Below, piece by piece: positions 26,548-36,200 of a stretch of DNA of 64,000 nucleotides. The notes beneath the pieces were generated by a model, which was not told the DNA's origin, ran no database searches, and worked only from the letters and a program-made list of their open reading frames with translations. Both the position numbers and the translations under genes were made by a program. The stretch is from DATGPD01 sp041398565 (lineage in GTDB: Bacteria > Planctomycetota > UBA1135 > UBA2386), in assembly GCA_041398565.1 (NCBI GenBank), contig JAWKUN010000005.1:1-64000 (forward strand), written 5' to 3'. Every line of letters begins with the position of its first letter. The stretch's first letter is position 1.

Positions 26548-27981
26548 ATGTCGGACCACCCCGAAGCCCTGACTCCCACGGAGATCGTCGCTCGCCTGGA
26601 CCAGTACGTCGTCGGCCAGCACAAGGCCAAGCGCGCCGTCGCGGTGGCGTTGCGCAACCGCTGGCGACGCCGGCAGCTGCCGCGCGACCTGGCCGCCGAC
26701 GTCTACCCGAAGAACATCCTGCTCATCGGCGCGACCGGCGTGGGCAAGACCGAGATCGCGCGCCGCCTCGCCAGCCTGGCGCGTGCCCCGTTCGTCAAGG
26801 TCGAGGCCAGCAAGTACAGCGAGGTCGGCTACCACGGGCGCGACGTCGAGTCCATGGTGCGGGACCTGGCCGAGTCAGCGGTAGCGCTGGTGCGCCAAGA
26901 GCACTCGGACCGCGTGCGGGTCAAGGCCGCGGATGCCGTAGAGGAGCGCATCTTCGAGTCCATCGCCGCGCAGGAAGGGCTCGACCTTCCCAGCGACCCG
27001 CTCCGCGGCCTGGTGACGGGCCAGGGGATCTGGCGGCCGGGGCCGGTCGGTGACACGGGCGACGAGGAGGCTCACGCCGGCACCGCCGAACGGCAGCGCG
27101 CGCGCGACGAGCTCAGGGCTGCGCTGCGTGCCCGCCAGATCGAGGACCGCGTCTTCGAGATCGAGGTGCTGGACAGCTCGACGCCGACGCTCAGCATCAC
27201 CGGTCCGCAGGGGAGCGAAGCCATGGGCATCGACGCGCGCGCCTTGCAGGAGATGTGGGGTCGCAGTCCGGCGCGACGCACCAAGATCCGGCGCACCACC
27301 GTCGCCGAGGCGCGCGAGATCCTGCTCGACGAAGAGGCTGACAAGCTGCTCGATCAGGATGCGATCGTGCGCGAGGCGCTCGATCGCGCCCAGAACGACG
27401 GGATCATCTTCGTCGACGAGATCGACAAGGTCGTCGGCGCCGGCGGCTCCGACGGCCCGGACGTCTCGCGCGAGGGCGTCCAGCGCGACCTGCTGCCGAT
27501 CGTCGAGGGCTCGGCCGTCTACACCCGCTACGGGCACCTGCGCACCGACCACGTGTTGTTCATCGCCGCCGGCGCCTTCCACTTCCACAAGCCGAGCGAG
27601 CTCATCCCCGAGCTGCAAGGGCGCTTCCCGGTGCGGGTCGCGCTGCAGGCGCTCACCGAGGCCGACTTCGTGCGCATCCTCACCGAGCCGCGCAACAGCC
27701 TCGTCAAGCAGTACCAGGCCCTGTTCGCGGCGGAGAACGTCACGCTGACCTTCGCCCCGGAAGGGGTCGCACGCCTCGCCAAGCTGGCCTTCGACGCCAA
27801 CAAGACCACGCAGAACATCGGCGCCCGTCGCCTGATGACGATCCTGGAGCGGTGTCTCGAAGACCTGTCGTTCTCGGCTTCGGAGTGGAGCGGTCGCGAG
27901 GTGGTGGTCGACGAGAAGCTGGTGCGCGAGCGGCTGGGTGAAACCGGCGACGACGAGGACCTCATCCGCTACGACCTCTGA
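26548..27981 (+). CDS. hslU: ATP-dependent protease ATPase HslU
   Basis: 477 residues. AAA+ unfoldase: LTPTEIVARLDQYVVGQHKAKRAVAVALRNRWRR N-terminal signature, Walker A GATGVGKT (61-68), Walker B IIFVDEIDK, sensor region SELIPELQGRFPVRV and the long insertion (I) domain between. The axial pore loop reads GYHG at 94-97 instead of the near-invariant GYVG; the Tyr is kept. The C terminus DEDLIRYDL keeps the HslV-docking pattern, ending in Leu. HslV, normally adjacent, is not in this window, so the peptidase must be elsewhere or absent. An in-frame GTG two codons upstream is a possible start. Confidence 0.93.
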   Translation: MSDHPEALTPTEIVARLDQYVVGQHKAKRAVAVALRNRWRRRQLPRDLAADVYPKNILLIGATGVGKTEIARRLASLARAPFVKVEASKYSEVGYHGRDVESMVRDLAESAVALVRQEHSDRVRVKAADAVEERIFESIAAQEGLDLPSDPLRGLVTGQGIWRPGPVGDTGDEEAHAGTAERQRARDELRAALRARQIEDRVFEIEVLDSSTPTLSITGPQGSEAMGIDARALQEMWGRSPARRTKIRRTTVAEAREILLDEEADKLLDQDAIVREALDRAQNDGIIFVDEIDKVVGAGGSDGPDVSREGVQRDLLPIVEGSAVYTRYGHLRTDHVLFIAAGAFHFHKPSELIPELQGRFPVRVALQALTEADFVRILTEPRNSLVKQYQALFAAENVTLTFAPEGVARLAKLAFDANKTTQNIGARRLMTILERCLEDLSFSASEWSGREVVVDEKLVRERLGETGDDEDLIRYDL

Positions 27982-28133
27982 CTCGACCGCGAAGGCACCG
28001 GATCCGCCACCGAGCCGGACGATCGTCGACCTGGCCGGCGCCTGGCACGCCTGCCGGCGGGCGGCCCGGGACGCTCCCCCTTGCGCCGGCCGACCCAGCG
28101 CGAGGAAACTGACGACCCGCGGAACTTCCGGCG

Positions 28134-28757
28134 ATGCCGTTCCAATCAGTCGGCCGTAGGCCGAGGCAGCGCAAACTGACCGACCTCCACGTGGAAACCG
28201 TGCAACGAGCACAGGCGGGCGACCAGCTTGCCTGCCGTGCCCTCGTGGAGTCGATGCATCGCCCTGTCCTCGCCACCATTCACCGATTCCTCGGCAGGCG
28301 CTACGCGCCCGACGCCGAGGACATCGCGCAAGAGATCTTCCTCAAGGTGTTCCGCAGCTTGCATCGCTTCGAGCCCGAGCGAGGCGTGAGGTTCAGCACG
28401 TGGGTCTACACCTTCGTGCGCAACCACTGCTTCGACGTGCTCAAGAAGCGCACGGTGCCGACGGCGCCGATGCACGCCGGAGAGGGTGAGCGCCCCCTCG
28501 ATCCGCCCGACACCCACACGGCCCGTCCCGACGCCCGTCTCGCCAACGACGAACTCGGCGACAAGATCGAGGCCGCGCTGCAGGCACTGAACGAGCAGCA
28601 ACGCATGGTCTTCATCCTGCGCGAATACGAGGGCCTCGACTACAACTCGATCGCCGAAGTGCTGGGGGTCTCGGAGGGCACGGTCAAGTCGCGGCTGCAC
28701 CGCGCCAAGGAAGCGATGCGCGACCGTTTGGCCCCTTTCCTGCGAGCCGGAGCCTGA
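28134..28757 (+). CDS. ECF RNA polymerase sigma factor
   Basis: 207 residues from ATG; a GTG at 28191 is an alternative start just before the first conserved helix. Region 2: ALVESMHRPVLATIHRFLGRRYAPDAEDIAQEIFLKVFRSLHRF with DAEDIAQE, and FSTWVYTFVRNHCFDVLKKR; region 4: MVFILREYEGLDYNSIAEVLGVSEGTVKSRLHRAKEAMRDRL. This is a group close to the SigE/SigW kind by eye. A five-base gap separates it from the anti-sigma-like gene downstream, so it likely governs the three-gene set ending at 30696. Confidence 0.92.
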   Translation: MPFQSVGRRPRQRKLTDLHVETVQRAQAGDQLACRALVESMHRPVLATIHRFLGRRYAPDAEDIAQEIFLKVFRSLHRFEPERGVRFSTWVYTFVRNHCFDVLKKRTVPTAPMHAGEGERPLDPPDTHTARPDARLANDELGDKIEAALQALNEQQRMVFILREYEGLDYNSIAEVLGVSEGTVKSRLHRAKEAMRDRLAPFLRAGA

Positions 28758-28762
28758 TCGCG

Positions 28763-29263
28763 ATGTCGGAGCCCGTGCCACCTCCCACCGACGACTCCGG
28801 CTGGCCCGAGTTGCGCGACCACGACACCGAGCCCGTGTCGGCGCACTTCCTCGACGAGACCCTCGCGGCCATCGACCGCGACGAAGGCGTGGCCTGGAGC
28901 CGTCTCCTGGCGCGCCACCTCGTGCCGGCGCCGTCGGCAGACTTCGTCGACCGCACCTGCGCGCGCGTCGTGGCGGATTCGGTTCGGGCAGCGCCGCTCG
29001 GTGGTCGCAGGACGGCGCTGCGGCGCGCGTGGCTGTCCCTGGCCGCGGCGGCAGGCCTGCTCGTCGCCGGCGCGCTCGCCTGGCGATTCACCCATCCGGC
29101 CGAGGGACCCGGTGCCAGGGTCTGGGCCGACGCGCACCCCGTGGCGCGCAGCTTCGCCCTCGCCGCGCGCGAAACCTCGCGCGCCACCGGTGGCGACAGT
29201 TTCTTCTCCCGAGTCCGCTTCGACGACATCGACGGACTGAGCCTTCTGGCGAGCGCGAAGTGA
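28763..29263 (+). CDS. Anti-sigma-like membrane protein
   Basis: 166 residues. The N-terminal 80 residues are acidic and helical (WPELRDHDTEPVSAHFLDETLAAIDRDE), followed by a helix-rich LVPAPSADFVDRTCARVVAD segment seen in planctomycete anti-sigma proteins, one transmembrane helix (AWLSLAAAAGLLVAGALAWRF) and a 45-residue outer tail. No zinc-binding HxxxCxxC. It follows the sigma gene by five bases and overlaps the next gene as GTGA. Function is inferred from context. Confidence 0.68.
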   Translation: MSEPVPPPTDDSGWPELRDHDTEPVSAHFLDETLAAIDRDEGVAWSRLLARHLVPAPSADFVDRTCARVVADSVRAAPLGGRRTALRRAWLSLAAAAGLLVAGALAWRFTHPAEGPGARVWADAHPVARSFALAARETSRATGGDSFFSRVRFDDIDGLSLLASAK

Positions 29264-30696
29264 ACCGCCGGCTCCACCCTCGACGACGACTTCGCTGCCG
29301 CGCGGCCGCGCGGGTCGCGCTCGTCGCTCTGGCAGCCAGCGCCCCGGACGCGCGCGCGCAGAACCAGCCCTCGGCGACCACGCCGTCGCTCGGCGAAGGC
29401 GAACGCCGCGTTCTCAAGCAGGTCGACACCACCTTCGGCCATGGCGATCGCGACGCCTTCTTCGCCTGCTTCGCCGAGTCCGCACACCGCCGCCCGCTCG
29501 CGTTGTGGCGACATCGCTGGCAGACGCTCGGGCAAGACGCCGCGCCGCTCCGCCGCACGTCGTCGCCCCTCCGCACCGTAGTACTCGGCGGGCAGCTCGC
29601 CGCGGTCCTGGACGTCGAGTATGCGCAGCCCGACGACCCCACGGCCCGCAGCCGGGTGCAGGAACTGGCCGTGTTCGCCGCCGAGCAGCCGCCCCGCCTG
29701 CGCTTCCTCGTCGACATCGACGCCGGCATGGCGCAGCGCCTCGACGCAGCTGGAGGCGAGCTGCGCTGTCCGCCCTGCAACCTGAGCTTTCGCTGTCCAC
29801 AGGGTTGGTTCGCCGCGCCCGGTACCGAGACGACCGCGCTCTGCCTGCACTCGTTCGCCGCCTACCACCCGAGCGTCGACCTGTGCCTCGAACTCGCCGC
29901 CCACGTGGCGCCCGCCGACCGGGACGCGCGGGCGCTGCTGACCGAGACCTGCGCATCGCTGGTGCCGGCATCCGACGAAGCCTTGCGGTTCGTGCCCTGG
30001 ACGCCGCGCTTCGCCAGAGGCCAGCCAGGCGCGCCCGTCGACGCCGCCCGCACCTCGTGCGAGCTCACCGACGGCCAGCGCGTCCTGCTGTGCGCCGCCA
30101 CGCACGGTGGCCTCGCCTACCTGGTGGCGGTGTACGGCGCCGCCGACGCGTTCGTCTCGCTACCCGACGAAGTGGAGCGAGCTCTCGCTGGCTTCGCGCT
30201 GCTCGAGCCGGTGACCAGCGATGCCACCGTGCGCAGCGCCGCGCTCGCCCACCACACCGGCGACGGCTGCGTGACCGACGACGTGTACGGCAACGAGCAC
30301 TACGGCGTCGTGATTCCGCTGCCCGCGGGGTGGCAGCACGAGGTCCGTGGCGAACACTGTTTCACGGTCGCGTCGACGAGCGCGGGCGAGGACGGCGAAG
30401 TGCGCGCCTCGGCGCACGCACCGCCGCGCGGCTTCGCCGCTTGGACCGCGGTGCTGGCCTCGCGACTCGCCGCCCTCGGCTGCCGAGACTGGATGGCGAC
30501 AGCCGTGGACAGTGGCTGGCAGCACGAGAGTTCGGAAAGCACGCGCCGGCAGTGGATTCGCACCGACGGCGAACGCCAGGAAGGCGTGCTGCTGGTGGTC
30601 GCGCCGCGCCTGCTTCTGATCGTGCAGTGGCGTGCCGGGACCGCGGCCGCCCGCGAGGCCCTGGGGCGGGCACGGCAGGGAATCGTGCTCCGCTGA
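29260..30696 (+). CDS. Exported protein downstream of sigma/anti-sigma pair
   Basis: 478 residues from GTG (GTGA overlap with the previous stop). The N terminus has several Arg residues then a hydrophobic AARVALVALAASAPDARAQ, consistent with a signal peptide. The first 130 mature residues resemble an NTF2-like fold (LKQVDTTFGHGDRDAFFACFAESAHRRPLALWRHRWQTL), followed by CPPCNLSFRCPQGWFAAPG and two similar 150-residue halves: LSFRCPQGWFAAPG...LEL and VVIPLPAGWQHEVRG...ASAHAPPRG. No enzyme motif seen. It may be the output or sensor of the sigma module. Confidence 0.7.
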   Translation: MNRRLHPRRRLRCRAAARVALVALAASAPDARAQNQPSATTPSLGEGERRVLKQVDTTFGHGDRDAFFACFAESAHRRPLALWRHRWQTLGQDAAPLRRTSSPLRTVVLGGQLAAVLDVEYAQPDDPTARSRVQELAVFAAEQPPRLRFLVDIDAGMAQRLDAAGGELRCPPCNLSFRCPQGWFAAPGTETTALCLHSFAAYHPSVDLCLELAAHVAPADRDARALLTETCASLVPASDEALRFVPWTPRFARGQPGAPVDAARTSCELTDGQRVLLCAATHGGLAYLVAVYGAADAFVSLPDEVERALAGFALLEPVTSDATVRSAALAHHTGDGCVTDDVYGNEHYGVVIPLPAGWQHEVRGEHCFTVASTSAGEDGEVRASAHAPPRGFAAWTAVLASRLAALGCRDWMATAVDSGWQHESSESTRRQWIRTDGERQEGVLLVVAPRLLLIVQWRAGTAAAREALGRARQGIVLR

Positions 30697-30796
30697 CTCC
30701 GGCGGGCGTCACCTCCGGCGCGCGCTCCGCCGTTCGAACCTGGCCTCACCGATTCCGCGGACCGGTTTTGCGAGCCACTGGCGTCACACGGACAGT

Positions 30797-32398
30797 ATGG
30801 CCGCGGAGACCCGGCCGAAACCACACCTCTCGCCCATGCCCACTCTCGCCCGTCTCGCGACGCTCTTCCTTCTCTTGGTCTTCGGCACGCCGTGCCGGAC
30901 GCAGGCTGTCGGCCTCACCCCGCTGCCACCGATCACCGGCGCGCCGCTCGGCGTCAACCTGAGCTGGTGGACCTCGTTCAGCCCGGAGTGGGTGTTCGTC
31001 GACGCTTGGCGGGGCGCCTCGGAGTGGGTGTCGCAGCGTCCGGTCGGTGGTCCCTGGGACACCGGCGAGCCGATCGCGCTGGACTCGCACGGCTATCCCA
31101 CCTGGCTGAACGCCAATCAGGTCGTGGCCGCGGTGATGTACAAGGGCCTCGACGGTCGCTTCCCCGGCGGTCGCTACGTCGTGCTGTGGGACGGCGACGG
31201 CGACGTCGAGGTGAAGGAGGACGCGTCGATGGTGAGCCGCAACGGCAACCGGATCGAGGCCGACGTCACGCCGGGCGATGGCGTCGTCCTGCGCATCCTG
31301 CGCACCAACCCGAGCGACCCGGTGCGCAACATCCGCGTCATCCTGCCGGGCTTCGAGTCGACCTACCAGACACAGCCGTTCCACCCGCGCTTCCTCGCCA
31401 ACTGGCGCGGTTTCCGGATGCTGCGCTTCATGGACTGGATGCGCACCAACGGCTCGCTCCAGGCACAGTGGGCCGACCGGCCGACCCTCGACGACTGCGG
31501 CCAGGCCAGCGACAAGGGTGTGGCCCTCGAGCTGATGATCGCGCTGTGCAATCAGATGCACGCCGACCCTTGGTTCTGCCTGCCCCACCTGGCCAGCGAC
31601 GACTACGTCCGTCAGTTCGCGCGCAAGGTGTCGCAGCTGCTCGAGCCCGGCCGCAAGGTCATTCTCGAGTACAGCAACGAGTGCTGGAACGGTGGCTTCG
31701 AGCAAGCGCGCTACTGCCAGCGCGAAGGCGTGCGCCTGCAGCTGAGCAACGACCCCTTCGAGGCACAGCTGCGCTTCTACTCGCAGCACGCGGTGGAGCT
31801 GTTCCGCATCGCCCGCCAGGAACTCGCTGGCACGCACGAAGTCGTGCGCGTCCTGTCGGCCCAGAACGTCACGCCGTGGGTCGCCACCACCATGGCCGAC
31901 TGGCGCAGTGCCTTCCAGGAGCTCGACGCAGTCGCCGTCGCACCCTACTTCGGCTACGAGCTCGGTGATCCGAGCCGGCAGTGGGAGGTGAGCCAGTGGT
32001 CGGTGGATCAGGTGCTCGCGGAGTGCTGGAACGACCTCGGCCCGACCTTGCGCGGCACGCGCAATACGGTCGCAGCGATGCGCCAGCGTGGCCTGGAAGT
32101 GCTCGGCTACGAGGGCGGGCAGCACTTGGTCGGCTTCGGCGGCGCCGAGAACAACACGCAGCTCACCAGCCTGTTCATCGCCGCCAACCGTGACCCGCGC
32201 ATGTTCCTGCTCTACATGGCTTTCCTCGACGGTTGGACCGCCGCCGGCGGCGGTGCCATGGCGGCCTACTACTCGACTGGCCGGCCGGGCCGCTACGGCT
32301 CGTGGGGTGCGCTCGAATGGGCCGAACAGGACCCCTACACGGCGCCGAAGTACCTGGCGTTGCGCCTGTGGGTCGACGGCGCGCGCTTCGGCCGCTAG
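30797..32398 (+). CDS. Secreted glycoside-hydrolase-like protein
   Basis: 533 residues, or 520 if started at the second Met (30836), which directly begins the signal peptide MPTLARLATLFLLLVFGTPCRTQA. After an N-terminal beta part, residues about 200-520 look like a TIM barrel: FHPRFLANWRGFRMLRFMDWMRTN, GVALELMIALCNQMHADPWFCLPHLAS, and VILEYSNECWNGGF, where Asn-Glu would be the acid/base pair typical of clan A glycosidases, with a later LEVLGYEGGQHL Glu as nucleophile candidate. The exact family was not recognised. Substrate unknown, probably extracellular polysaccharide. Confidence 0.72.
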   Translation: MAAETRPKPHLSPMPTLARLATLFLLLVFGTPCRTQAVGLTPLPPITGAPLGVNLSWWTSFSPEWVFVDAWRGASEWVSQRPVGGPWDTGEPIALDSHGYPTWLNANQVVAAVMYKGLDGRFPGGRYVVLWDGDGDVEVKEDASMVSRNGNRIEADVTPGDGVVLRILRTNPSDPVRNIRVILPGFESTYQTQPFHPRFLANWRGFRMLRFMDWMRTNGSLQAQWADRPTLDDCGQASDKGVALELMIALCNQMHADPWFCLPHLASDDYVRQFARKVSQLLEPGRKVILEYSNECWNGGFEQARYCQREGVRLQLSNDPFEAQLRFYSQHAVELFRIARQELAGTHEVVRVLSAQNVTPWVATTMADWRSAFQELDAVAVAPYFGYELGDPSRQWEVSQWSVDQVLAECWNDLGPTLRGTRNTVAAMRQRGLEVLGYEGGQHLVGFGGAENNTQLTSLFIAANRDPRMFLLYMAFLDGWTAAGGGAMAAYYSTGRPGRYGSWGALEWAEQDPYTAPKYLALRLWVDGARFGR

Positions 32399-32584
32399 AG
32401 GACGGCTCCGACAGGGGACGGACGCGCAGCGCATCGAAGCCTGCGGCTCCCCGACCGCCGCGATACGCCTTGCCGACGGCGCGCTCGGCTCGCCCTCGGC
32501 GCATGCCGTGACGCGCACTCCTGGCACACAATTCGGTTCAAGGCCCTGGTGCGGACCGCTATCCTGCCCGCCTTTCTGGCGGCC

Positions 32585-33052
32585 ATGGAAACCACACTCA
32601 TCCTGCTCAAGCCTGACTGCGTGCAGCGCGGTCTGGTCGGACGTCTCATCACGCGGTTCGAGGAGAAGGGCCTGAAGCTCGTCGGCTTGAAGCTGATGCA
32701 GATCACCCCCGACCTCGCCGCCAAGCACTACGCCGCGCACAAGGAGAGGCCTTTCTACCCCGGCCTGGTGCGATTCATGACCAGCTCGCCGGTCATCGCC
32801 CTGGCGCTGCAGGCCAATGACGCCGTCGCCGTCGCGCGCAAGATGATGGGCGCCACCTTCGGCTTCAACGCCGAGCCCGGCACCATCCGCGGCGACTTCG
32901 GCGTCAGCCGTTCGTTCAATCTCATCCACGGCAGCGACAGCCGCGAGGCGGCCGAGAAGGAGCTGGCCCTGTTCTTTCCCGAAGGGATCCAGGCCTGGAA
33001 CTACGACGGGTTCGCCTGGATCTACGATGCCAGCGAGGAGCTCAAGGGCTGA
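32585..33052 (+). CDS. ndk: Nucleoside diphosphate kinase
   Basis: 155 residues; the ATG giving METTLILLKPDCVQRG is preferred over an upstream GTG-type start that adds 12 residues. The whole sequence is Ndk: KPDC nucleotide-binding, GLVRFMTSSPVIALAL, and the active site SFNLIHGSDS with phosphohistidine H115. It transfers gamma-phosphate from ATP to other NDPs in the cytosol. It stands alone between a secreted protein gene and rqcH. Confidence 0.96.
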   Translation: METTLILLKPDCVQRGLVGRLITRFEEKGLKLVGLKLMQITPDLAAKHYAAHKERPFYPGLVRFMTSSPVIALALQANDAVAVARKMMGATFGFNAEPGTIRGDFGVSRSFNLIHGSDSREAAEKELALFFPEGIQAWNYDGFAWIYDASEELKG

Positions 33053-33178
33053 CCGCCGATGCCGGAGTCGGCACACCAGGCTCGCGGCAAGTCCTTGACG
33101 GTCGCCGTCACGACCACGCCGTCCGAGCGACGTCGGCCGCTCCGTCGGCCGTAGGCAGCGCGCCGCGCCCGCACTTCG

Positions 33179-34780
33179 GTGGCGGACCCCGTCGATCCCG
33201 AATCCGAGCACCGCAGCAGCGAGCCCGGCGGCACGCGGCGCGCCTCGGTCGGTCTGTCGATCGGTGAGCTGCGCCAAGCGATTGCCGAGCTGAACGCGGC
33301 CACACTGCCAGCCACGGTCGCCGACGCCGTGCCCCTGCAAGGCAAGGACGATCTGCTCCTCTTCGTCGAGAGCGAGACCGGCGGCGCCCGCAGATCCGCG
33401 CTGCACGTCGTTCCCGGCAGCGCGCGCGGGCGCGTCACCCTGACCGCGCGCCGCTTCGCGCGCGATGCATTCGCCAGCGGTCCGCAAGCCGAGCAAGTGC
33501 GCGGGTTGCTCGCGGGCGCACGCCTCGAGGGCGCCGAGGTTGTCGCCGGCGAGCGCATCGTCCGCCTGTCCTGGCGAGGCTCGGACGGCGCAGCGGGTGC
33601 GCTCGTCGTCGAACTCTTCGGCAACCGCGGCCTGTGGGCGGTGCTGGACGCCGAGGGGCGCATCGTCGCGCAGTCGCGGGTCCCACACGGCAAGGACCGC
33701 AACCTGGGACCGCAGGCGAAGTGGCAGCCACCGCCGGCGCGACCAGCTCCTACCGAGACACCGTCCCGTTTCGAGGCGCCGGTGCTCGCCGCCATGGACC
33801 GGCACTTCACGGCGGCCGACCAGGCCGACGAAAGCGAGCACCTGCGCCTCCTCTGCGAGCGCGGCCTGACGCGCGCCCGCAGCAGCCTCGAGCAGAAGGT
33901 CGCCGGCCTACGCCGTCAGCTCGATGGCGCCGACGAGGCTCCACGCCTGCGCGCCCGCGCCGACCTCATGCTCGCCTACGCGCACCGGGTGCCACGCGGC
34001 GCGACCAGCATGCAGGTGCCCGATCCCGCACGCGAAGGCGCGGACCTCGAGATCCCCCTGCAGCCGGACAAGCCGGTCGTGCACCAGGCTCAGGCTCTGT
34101 ACGACCGAGCTCGCCGCCTCACCGACGCCGTCGAGCATGCCCGTGAGCGGCTCGCGCAGGCGCAGTCGGACCTCGACGACCTGGCACCGCTCGAGGCGAA
34201 GCTGGGGTGCGCGAGCAGCTTCGCCGACTTGGCGTCGCTGCAAGCGGACCTGGCCGGGCGTGGGCTGCTTCCCCGTACCGGGCGCTCAGCCGGCGGATCG
34301 AGGGCTGGTCCAGCGGGTCGCCCAGCTGGTGGCTCGGCTGGCGTGCGCGCCGGCAACAAGTCCGGCCGCCGCGACGCCGCCGAGGCCTACCGGCGCTTCG
34401 TGTCGCGCGAGGGCTACGAGATCCTGTGTGGCAAGACCAACGCGCAGAACGACCGTCTCACCCTGCGCACGGCACGCGGCAACGACGTGTGGCTGCACGT
34501 GGGGCGTGGCTACGCCGGCAGCCACGTCGTGGTGCGCGTACCCAAGGGCAAGTCGGCCAGCCTGGAGACGCTGCTCGACGCGGCGCAGGTCGCCGTCCAC
34601 TTCAGCAAGGCGCGCGGTGCCGCCAAGGCCGAGGTGATCTACACCCTGGCGAAGCACGTGCGCAAACCGAAGGGCGCCGCTCCCGGCCAGGTCGTGCCGG
34701 CCCAGACCAAGACCCTGCAGGTGCGCCTCGACGAGACGCGCCTGCGCGAGCTGCTGTCCGGCGGCGGCGAGACCCCATGA
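33179..34780 (+). CDS. rqcH: Ribosome quality control protein RqcH (NFACT family)
   Basis: 533 residues from GTG. An NFACT-N part (LSIGELRQAIAELN... FLGNRGLWAVLDAEGRIV, with the typical LFGNRG-type turn), a coiled-coil central part (about 215-375), and a C-terminal NFACT-R domain of about 100 residues: YRRFVSREGYEILCGKTNAQNDRLTLRTARGNDVWLHVGRGYAGSHVVVR, where the NDxWLH motif is the hallmark. Binds stalled large subunits and directs C-terminal alanine tailing in bacteria. The stop overlaps the next start as ATGA. It lacks an obvious HhH insertion, and is somewhat short for the family. Confidence 0.85.
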   Translation: MADPVDPESEHRSSEPGGTRRASVGLSIGELRQAIAELNAATLPATVADAVPLQGKDDLLLFVESETGGARRSALHVVPGSARGRVTLTARRFARDAFASGPQAEQVRGLLAGARLEGAEVVAGERIVRLSWRGSDGAAGALVVELFGNRGLWAVLDAEGRIVAQSRVPHGKDRNLGPQAKWQPPPARPAPTETPSRFEAPVLAAMDRHFTAADQADESEHLRLLCERGLTRARSSLEQKVAGLRRQLDGADEAPRLRARADLMLAYAHRVPRGATSMQVPDPAREGADLEIPLQPDKPVVHQAQALYDRARRLTDAVEHARERLAQAQSDLDDLAPLEAKLGCASSFADLASLQADLAGRGLLPRTGRSAGGSRAGPAGRPAGGSAGVRAGNKSGRRDAAEAYRRFVSREGYEILCGKTNAQNDRLTLRTARGNDVWLHVGRGYAGSHVVVRVPKGKSASLETLLDAAQVAVHFSKARGAAKAEVIYTLAKHVRKPKGAAPGQVVPAQTKTLQVRLDETRLRELLSGGGETP

Positions 34781-35979
34781 CGGCGACACCACACTGCCGG
34801 CACTTCGGCACATGCGGTGGCTGCACGCGGCTTGATGTTGCCATCGCTGCCCAGCTCACCGGCAAGCACGCCGCGGCGTCTGCTGTCCTGGCGCCGGTGC
34901 TCGACGGGGTGCCCCTGGCGCAACCACCCACTCCGGCAGCGACGCCGTGCCACGACCGCACCAAGCTCCTCTACCCCATCCAGCCAGGGCCGGGCGGCGA
35001 GCTGCGCGCCGGACTCTACGCCCGCGGCACGCACGAACTGGTGGACATCGAGGAGTGCATGCTGCAGGTGCCGGCCCTGACCGAGCTCGCCCACCGCTGG
35101 CTCGGCGTGCTGCGGGCGCGCGGAGTCGCGCCCTACGACGAGCGTCGCCACCGCGGCTGGCTGCGTGCCTTGTTCGCGCGGATCGCGGCGGGAACCGGCG
35201 AGATGGTCGCGGCTCTCGTCACCACCGACGACACGCTGCCGCTGCACACGACGCTGGTGCCTCAGCTCGTCGACGCCGCGGCCGGCCTGCCGGCCCTGCC
35301 GGACGGTCCCCCGGTGCGTCTCGTGGGCCTGGTGCAGAACGTCAACCCGGCGCCCGGCAATGCGTTGCTGGGCACGCGCGAGTTCACGCGTCACGGCCGC
35401 GGGCACGTCTTCGACCGACAGGACGGCCTCACGTTCCGCATCAGCGCCGGCAGCTTCTACCAGGTGCACCGCGACGCCTCGGCCCTGCTCTACCGACCCG
35501 CGATGGCGATGCTGGGCGACGTGCGCGGCCAACGCGTGGTCGACGCCTACGGCGGCGTCGGCACCTTCGCGTTGCGCTTGGCCGCCGCCGGCGCTGCCGC
35601 GGTGCACCTCGTCGAAACGAGTCCGAGCGCTTGCGCCGACGCGCGCGCCGCCGCCACGAGCAACCGACTCGCCGATCGGGTCGTGGTCACCTGCGCACCG
35701 TTCGGCGCCGCGCAGCATGGTCTCGGGCCGCCGCTGGCCGACCCAGACCTGTTGGTGATCGACCCCCCACGCGCCGGCCTCGACGCGCCCGGCCTGGCCG
35801 AAGTGCGCCGCCTCGACGCCCGGCGCATCCTCTACGTGGCGTGCTCGCTCACGGCGCTGGCTCGCGACCTCGCCCGCCTCTCCGACCGCTACCGACCCCA
35901 GGCGGCCCACCTGTGCGACATCTTCCCGCACACCGACCATGTCGAAGCGCTCGTGCTGCTGCATCGACGTGTCGCCTGA
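34777..35979 (+). CDS. TrmA/RlmD-family uracil-C5 methyltransferase
   Basis: 400 residues. N-terminal CRHFGTCGGC supplies three cysteines of a 4Fe-4S cluster (C7, C13, C16) and EECMLQVP the fourth. SAM-binding fold: GQRVVDAYGGVGTFALRLA with HLVETSPSACADARAAA. Catalytic region VIDPPRAGL and YVACSLTALARDLARL (the Cys nucleophile in ACS, where the family usually has SCNP). There is no TRAM domain at the start, unlike RlmD. Acts on uracil in 23S rRNA or tRNA; which one cannot be told. Co-translated with rqcH, both acting on the translation machinery. Confidence 0.88.
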   Translation: MTATPHCRHFGTCGGCTRLDVAIAAQLTGKHAAASAVLAPVLDGVPLAQPPTPAATPCHDRTKLLYPIQPGPGGELRAGLYARGTHELVDIEECMLQVPALTELAHRWLGVLRARGVAPYDERRHRGWLRALFARIAAGTGEMVAALVTTDDTLPLHTTLVPQLVDAAAGLPALPDGPPVRLVGLVQNVNPAPGNALLGTREFTRHGRGHVFDRQDGLTFRISAGSFYQVHRDASALLYRPAMAMLGDVRGQRVVDAYGGVGTFALRLAAAGAAAVHLVETSPSACADARAAATSNRLADRVVVTCAPFGAAQHGLGPPLADPDLLVIDPPRAGLDAPGLAEVRRLDARRILYVACSLTALARDLARLSDRYRPQAAHLCDIFPHTDHVEALVLLHRRVA

Positions 35980-36200
35980 GCGCCGCGGCGGGACGACCAC
36001 ACGAGCGAACCGCGCCGCCGGGTACCGCCCGCCGGAGTGCTCGGCCGCCGCGCCGCGGGCCTCCGGCGGGGCCAGACTTCCCCCGAGTTGCGCCATCGGG
36101 ATCACCGCGGCAGACATTGCAACGGAAGCGGCGGAACCAAACCGGCGTCGCCGCCTAACACACGCCGCGTCGCCTCCATCCCCCACTGACTGGCCTGCCC

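Noticed and set aside
30740..30770. GTTCGAACC like a tRNA T loop
   Set aside because: The flanking bases do not form a T stem or an acceptor stem and no anticodon arm lies upstream.
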